Assembly (NCBI RefSeq): GCF_029952525.1
Contig: NZ_JASAOF010000035.1
Location: 1-44,827, forward strand
Direction of reading: 5' to 3'
Length of the DNA stretch: 44,827 nt
DNA from: Saccharopolyspora ipomoeae
GTDB taxonomy: Bacteria > Actinomycetota > Actinomycetes > Mycobacteriales > Pseudonocardiaceae
Shown here: one piece after another, positions 41,057 through 44,827 of the stretch
Numbering within the stretch: position 1 is the stretch's first letter
Layout: each line of letters opens with the position of its first letter
Position numbers and translations under genes: made by a program
The notes under the pieces: model-generated
Database searches by the model: none
What the model was told of the DNA's origin: nothing
Seen by the model: the letters and a program-made list of their open reading frames with translations, nothing else

Positions 41057-42249
41057 GCGACGGCCCTTCCGCAGCGCACCGCGGAGACCGCGCGGTGCAG
41101 GGTGTCCGGCGCGCCGAACGCACCGGCCTTGGTGATGACGTAGCCGGGCTGCTTCTCGATGGTGCGGCCCAGCACCACGCCGGGTTCGAGCTCGTTGAGC
41201 AGCCGCAGACCGCTGACGCCGCGCCGGGTCAGCACGGCCCGCGCGGTCTCGCCGCCGGTGAGCACCAGCAGTCCGGCTTTCTGCGCGGCCGGGGCGCAGA
41301 CCTCGGCCAGGCTGGCGGTGAGCTGGCGCGCGTGCCCGGCCTCCACCGGCCCGTCGACGGTGACCAGCACGTCGCCCCCGCACAGCGCGTCGTTGATCTG
41401 GTCGGCCAGCCGCACGAGCGCGGCCGGATCGGCCTCGACGAGGGTGCGCGCCGAGAGCCGCCGGGTGTGCCCGAAGCGCTCGGCGAGGTGATCGGCCTGC
41501 TGGCGGGAGGCCCAGTTGGCGCTGCCGACCACGGCCAGCACCGGCCCGTCGACCGGCGGCGGCGGTTCGATGTCGTAGCCCGGCCGCAGCAGTTCGGCCA
41601 GCGCGTCGGCCAGCCCGTTGGCACCGACCCAGTGCGGCGGGTTCTCGGCCGCGGCGCCCGCGGTGACCACGGCGCGCAGGTCGCTCTCGGACACCGCATC
41701 GCAGATGACCACCTCGGCCTCGGTGAGCAGCTGGGCGACGCGTTCGCGCAGCTGCGCGGGCCTGCCGCGCACCGAAGCCAGCGCCACGTGGCGGACTTTC
41801 AGCCCGTCGAGCGCGGACGCGATGTCCACCGGCGATTCTCCGGGTTCGTTCTTCCACACACCCGTGTGGTGCAAGGGTATTCCGTTGATGTGCACCACTC
41901 CGCCGAGCACGGTGCGGCCGGTCGCCGGCGATGCCGGGCACAGCAGCACCCCCGCTCCCCCGGCGTGCTCGACGATCGCGCCGACCTCGGAGGCGACGTT
42001 GCCGCGCAGCGTGGAGTCGATCTTCTTGAAGACCACCCGCCCCTGCGCGTGCCCGTCGAGGGCCTCGTGCACGCGCTTGGCGGCGAGATCGGGTTCGATG
42101 TGCCTGCTGTCGGTGTCGGCCACGAACACTTCGGCGTCGCCGGTGTCGTCCAACGCCAGCAGGGTGCGCATTTCGCGCAATGCGAAGGGAACTCCGGAAT
42201 CACCGGCACCGCTGAGGTCATCGGCTACGACCAGGACTCGCGATCCCAT
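41053..42249 (-). CDS. Four-carbon acid sugar kinase (DUF1537, threonate kinase type)
   Basis: A 398-residue DUF1537 kinase, which uses ATP to phosphorylate four-carbon sugar acids. The N-terminal substrate domain opens VLVVADDLSGAGDSGVPF and has KKIDSTLRGN; the C-terminal domain ends with the glycine-rich LVLTGGETARAVL and PGYVITKAGAFG that bind nucleotide. With PdxA2 downstream the product should be 4-phospho-threonate or -erythronate (DtnK-type pathway). ATG at 42249 with AGGTGA upstream; a longer frame to 42324 would cross the promoter. First gene of the operon; no transporter or epimerase is linked. Confidence 0.86.
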   Translation of the reverse strand: MGSRVLVVADDLSGAGDSGVPFALREMRTLLALDDTGDAEVFVADTDSRHIEPDLAAKRVHEALDGHAQGRVVFKKIDSTLRGNVASEVGAIVEHAGGAGVLLCPASPATGRTVLGGVVHINGIPLHHTGVWKNEPGESPVDIASALDGLKVRHVALASVRGRPAQLRERVAQLLTEAEVVICDAVSESDLRAVVTAGAAAENPPHWVGANGLADALAELLRPGYDIEPPPPVDGPVLAVVGSANWASRQQADHLAERFGHTRRLSARTLVEADPAALVRLADQINDALCGGDVLVTVDGPVEAGHARQLTASLAEVCAPAAQKAGLLVLTGGETARAVLTRRGVSGLRLLNELEPGVVLGRTIEKQPGYVITKAGAFGAPDTLHRAVSAVRCGRAVA

Positions 42250-42310
42250 GATCACCTGCTCTTCTGCTCGCCGGAACACCCAACGAGCACCCCCCGTCGG
42301 GCTTGGTCCA

Positions 42311-42340
42311 ACCATAGAGATCACTGCGCGAACCGCGCAA
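42311..42340 (-). promoter_or_regulatory. Promoter and operator of the acid-sugar operon
   Basis: On the minus strand TTGCGC (42340-42335), 18 bases, TATGGT (42316-42311) make a good promoter about 60 bases before the kinase start. TGCGCG-aac-CGCGCA (42325-42339) is a perfect inverted repeat overlapping the -35 and spacer, and TGCGCAA recurs at 42365-42371. This is where the DeoR protein would be expected to bind. Confidence 0.55.
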
Positions 42341-42392
42341 TAGTCCTCTCCAGTGAGTGCACAGTGCGCAACATGCTGCGCGCCCCCGGAGT

Positions 42393-44827
<2,435 letters not shown>

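Noticed and set aside
40041..41123. In-frame extension of the DeoR protein into the PdxA2 gene
   Set aside because: The upstream part is an Arg/Gly/Ala-rich shadow; the GTG at 40040 has GGGAGG and starts the DeoR domain.

Overview
The window is uniformly GC-rich DNA with strong third-position G/C bias. It uses GTG and TTG starts alongside ATG, and it carries actinobacterial-type families: a HAMP-repeat hybrid kinase, many TetR/GntR/IclR regulators and a CYP125-like P450. This suggests a high-GC actinomycete, possibly of the Pseudonocardiales, but genus is inference only. No rRNA, tRNA, insertion sequence, phage gene or CRISPR array was seen. Almost everything is a set of small catabolic modules, each with its own regulator and often its own transporter.

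Layout. 3-98: 3' end of an unidentified gene. 165-7210 (minus): a homoprotocatechuate meta-cleavage operon transcribed from 7210 leftwards: FAH-RraA fusion, DapA-family aldolase, hpaE, hpaD, then an aromatic flavin hydroxylase. A GntR regulator diverges from it (7326). 7996-12014: TetR regulator diverging from a copper amine oxidase and an overlapping APC permease, a plausible feeder that would convert aromatic amines to arylacetaldehydes. 12278-14177: P450 and divergent TetR around one palindrome. 14184-17784: tartrate/D-malate dehydrogenase, LysR and a DctA-type symporter. 17769-21616: aldo/keto reductase and a D-2-hydroxyacid dehydrogenase (FAD plus Fe-S).

21870-26145 (plus): CoA-transferase, HMG-CoA-lyase-like enzyme, CitS-type 2-hydroxycarboxylate transporter and IclR, which together look like uptake, CoA activation and retro-Claisen cleavage of a citrate-like tertiary hydroxy acid. 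27430-31714 (minus) is a second module of the same logic with unrelated parts: MHS symporter, IclR, CoA-transferase and a citrate-synthase-fold lyase. A quinone-oxidoreductase-like MDR protein lies between them.

31868-36996: carnitine to glycine betaine. A BCCT transporter diverges from a two-headed (XRE plus TetR) regulator, followed by a BKACE-type dehydrocarnitine cleavage enzyme, L-carnitine dehydrogenase and a hot-dog thioesterase. 37037-39101: a small unknown protein, a DJ-1/PfpI protein and a divergent GlxA-type AraC regulator. 39258-42249 (minus): DUF1537 kinase, PdxA2 and DeoR, a four-carbon acid sugar (threonate-type) operon. 42393 to the end: a hybrid histidine kinase, cut by the window edge.

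Non-coding signals of note are a 68-bp repeat shared by two distant intergenic regions, a 48-bp perfect palindrome that contains a stop codon, several perfect hairpins between operons, an array of TTGC/GCAA sites beside the two-headed regulator, and several regulator genes whose -10 box sits only 6-8 bases before the start codon (probable leaderless mRNAs).
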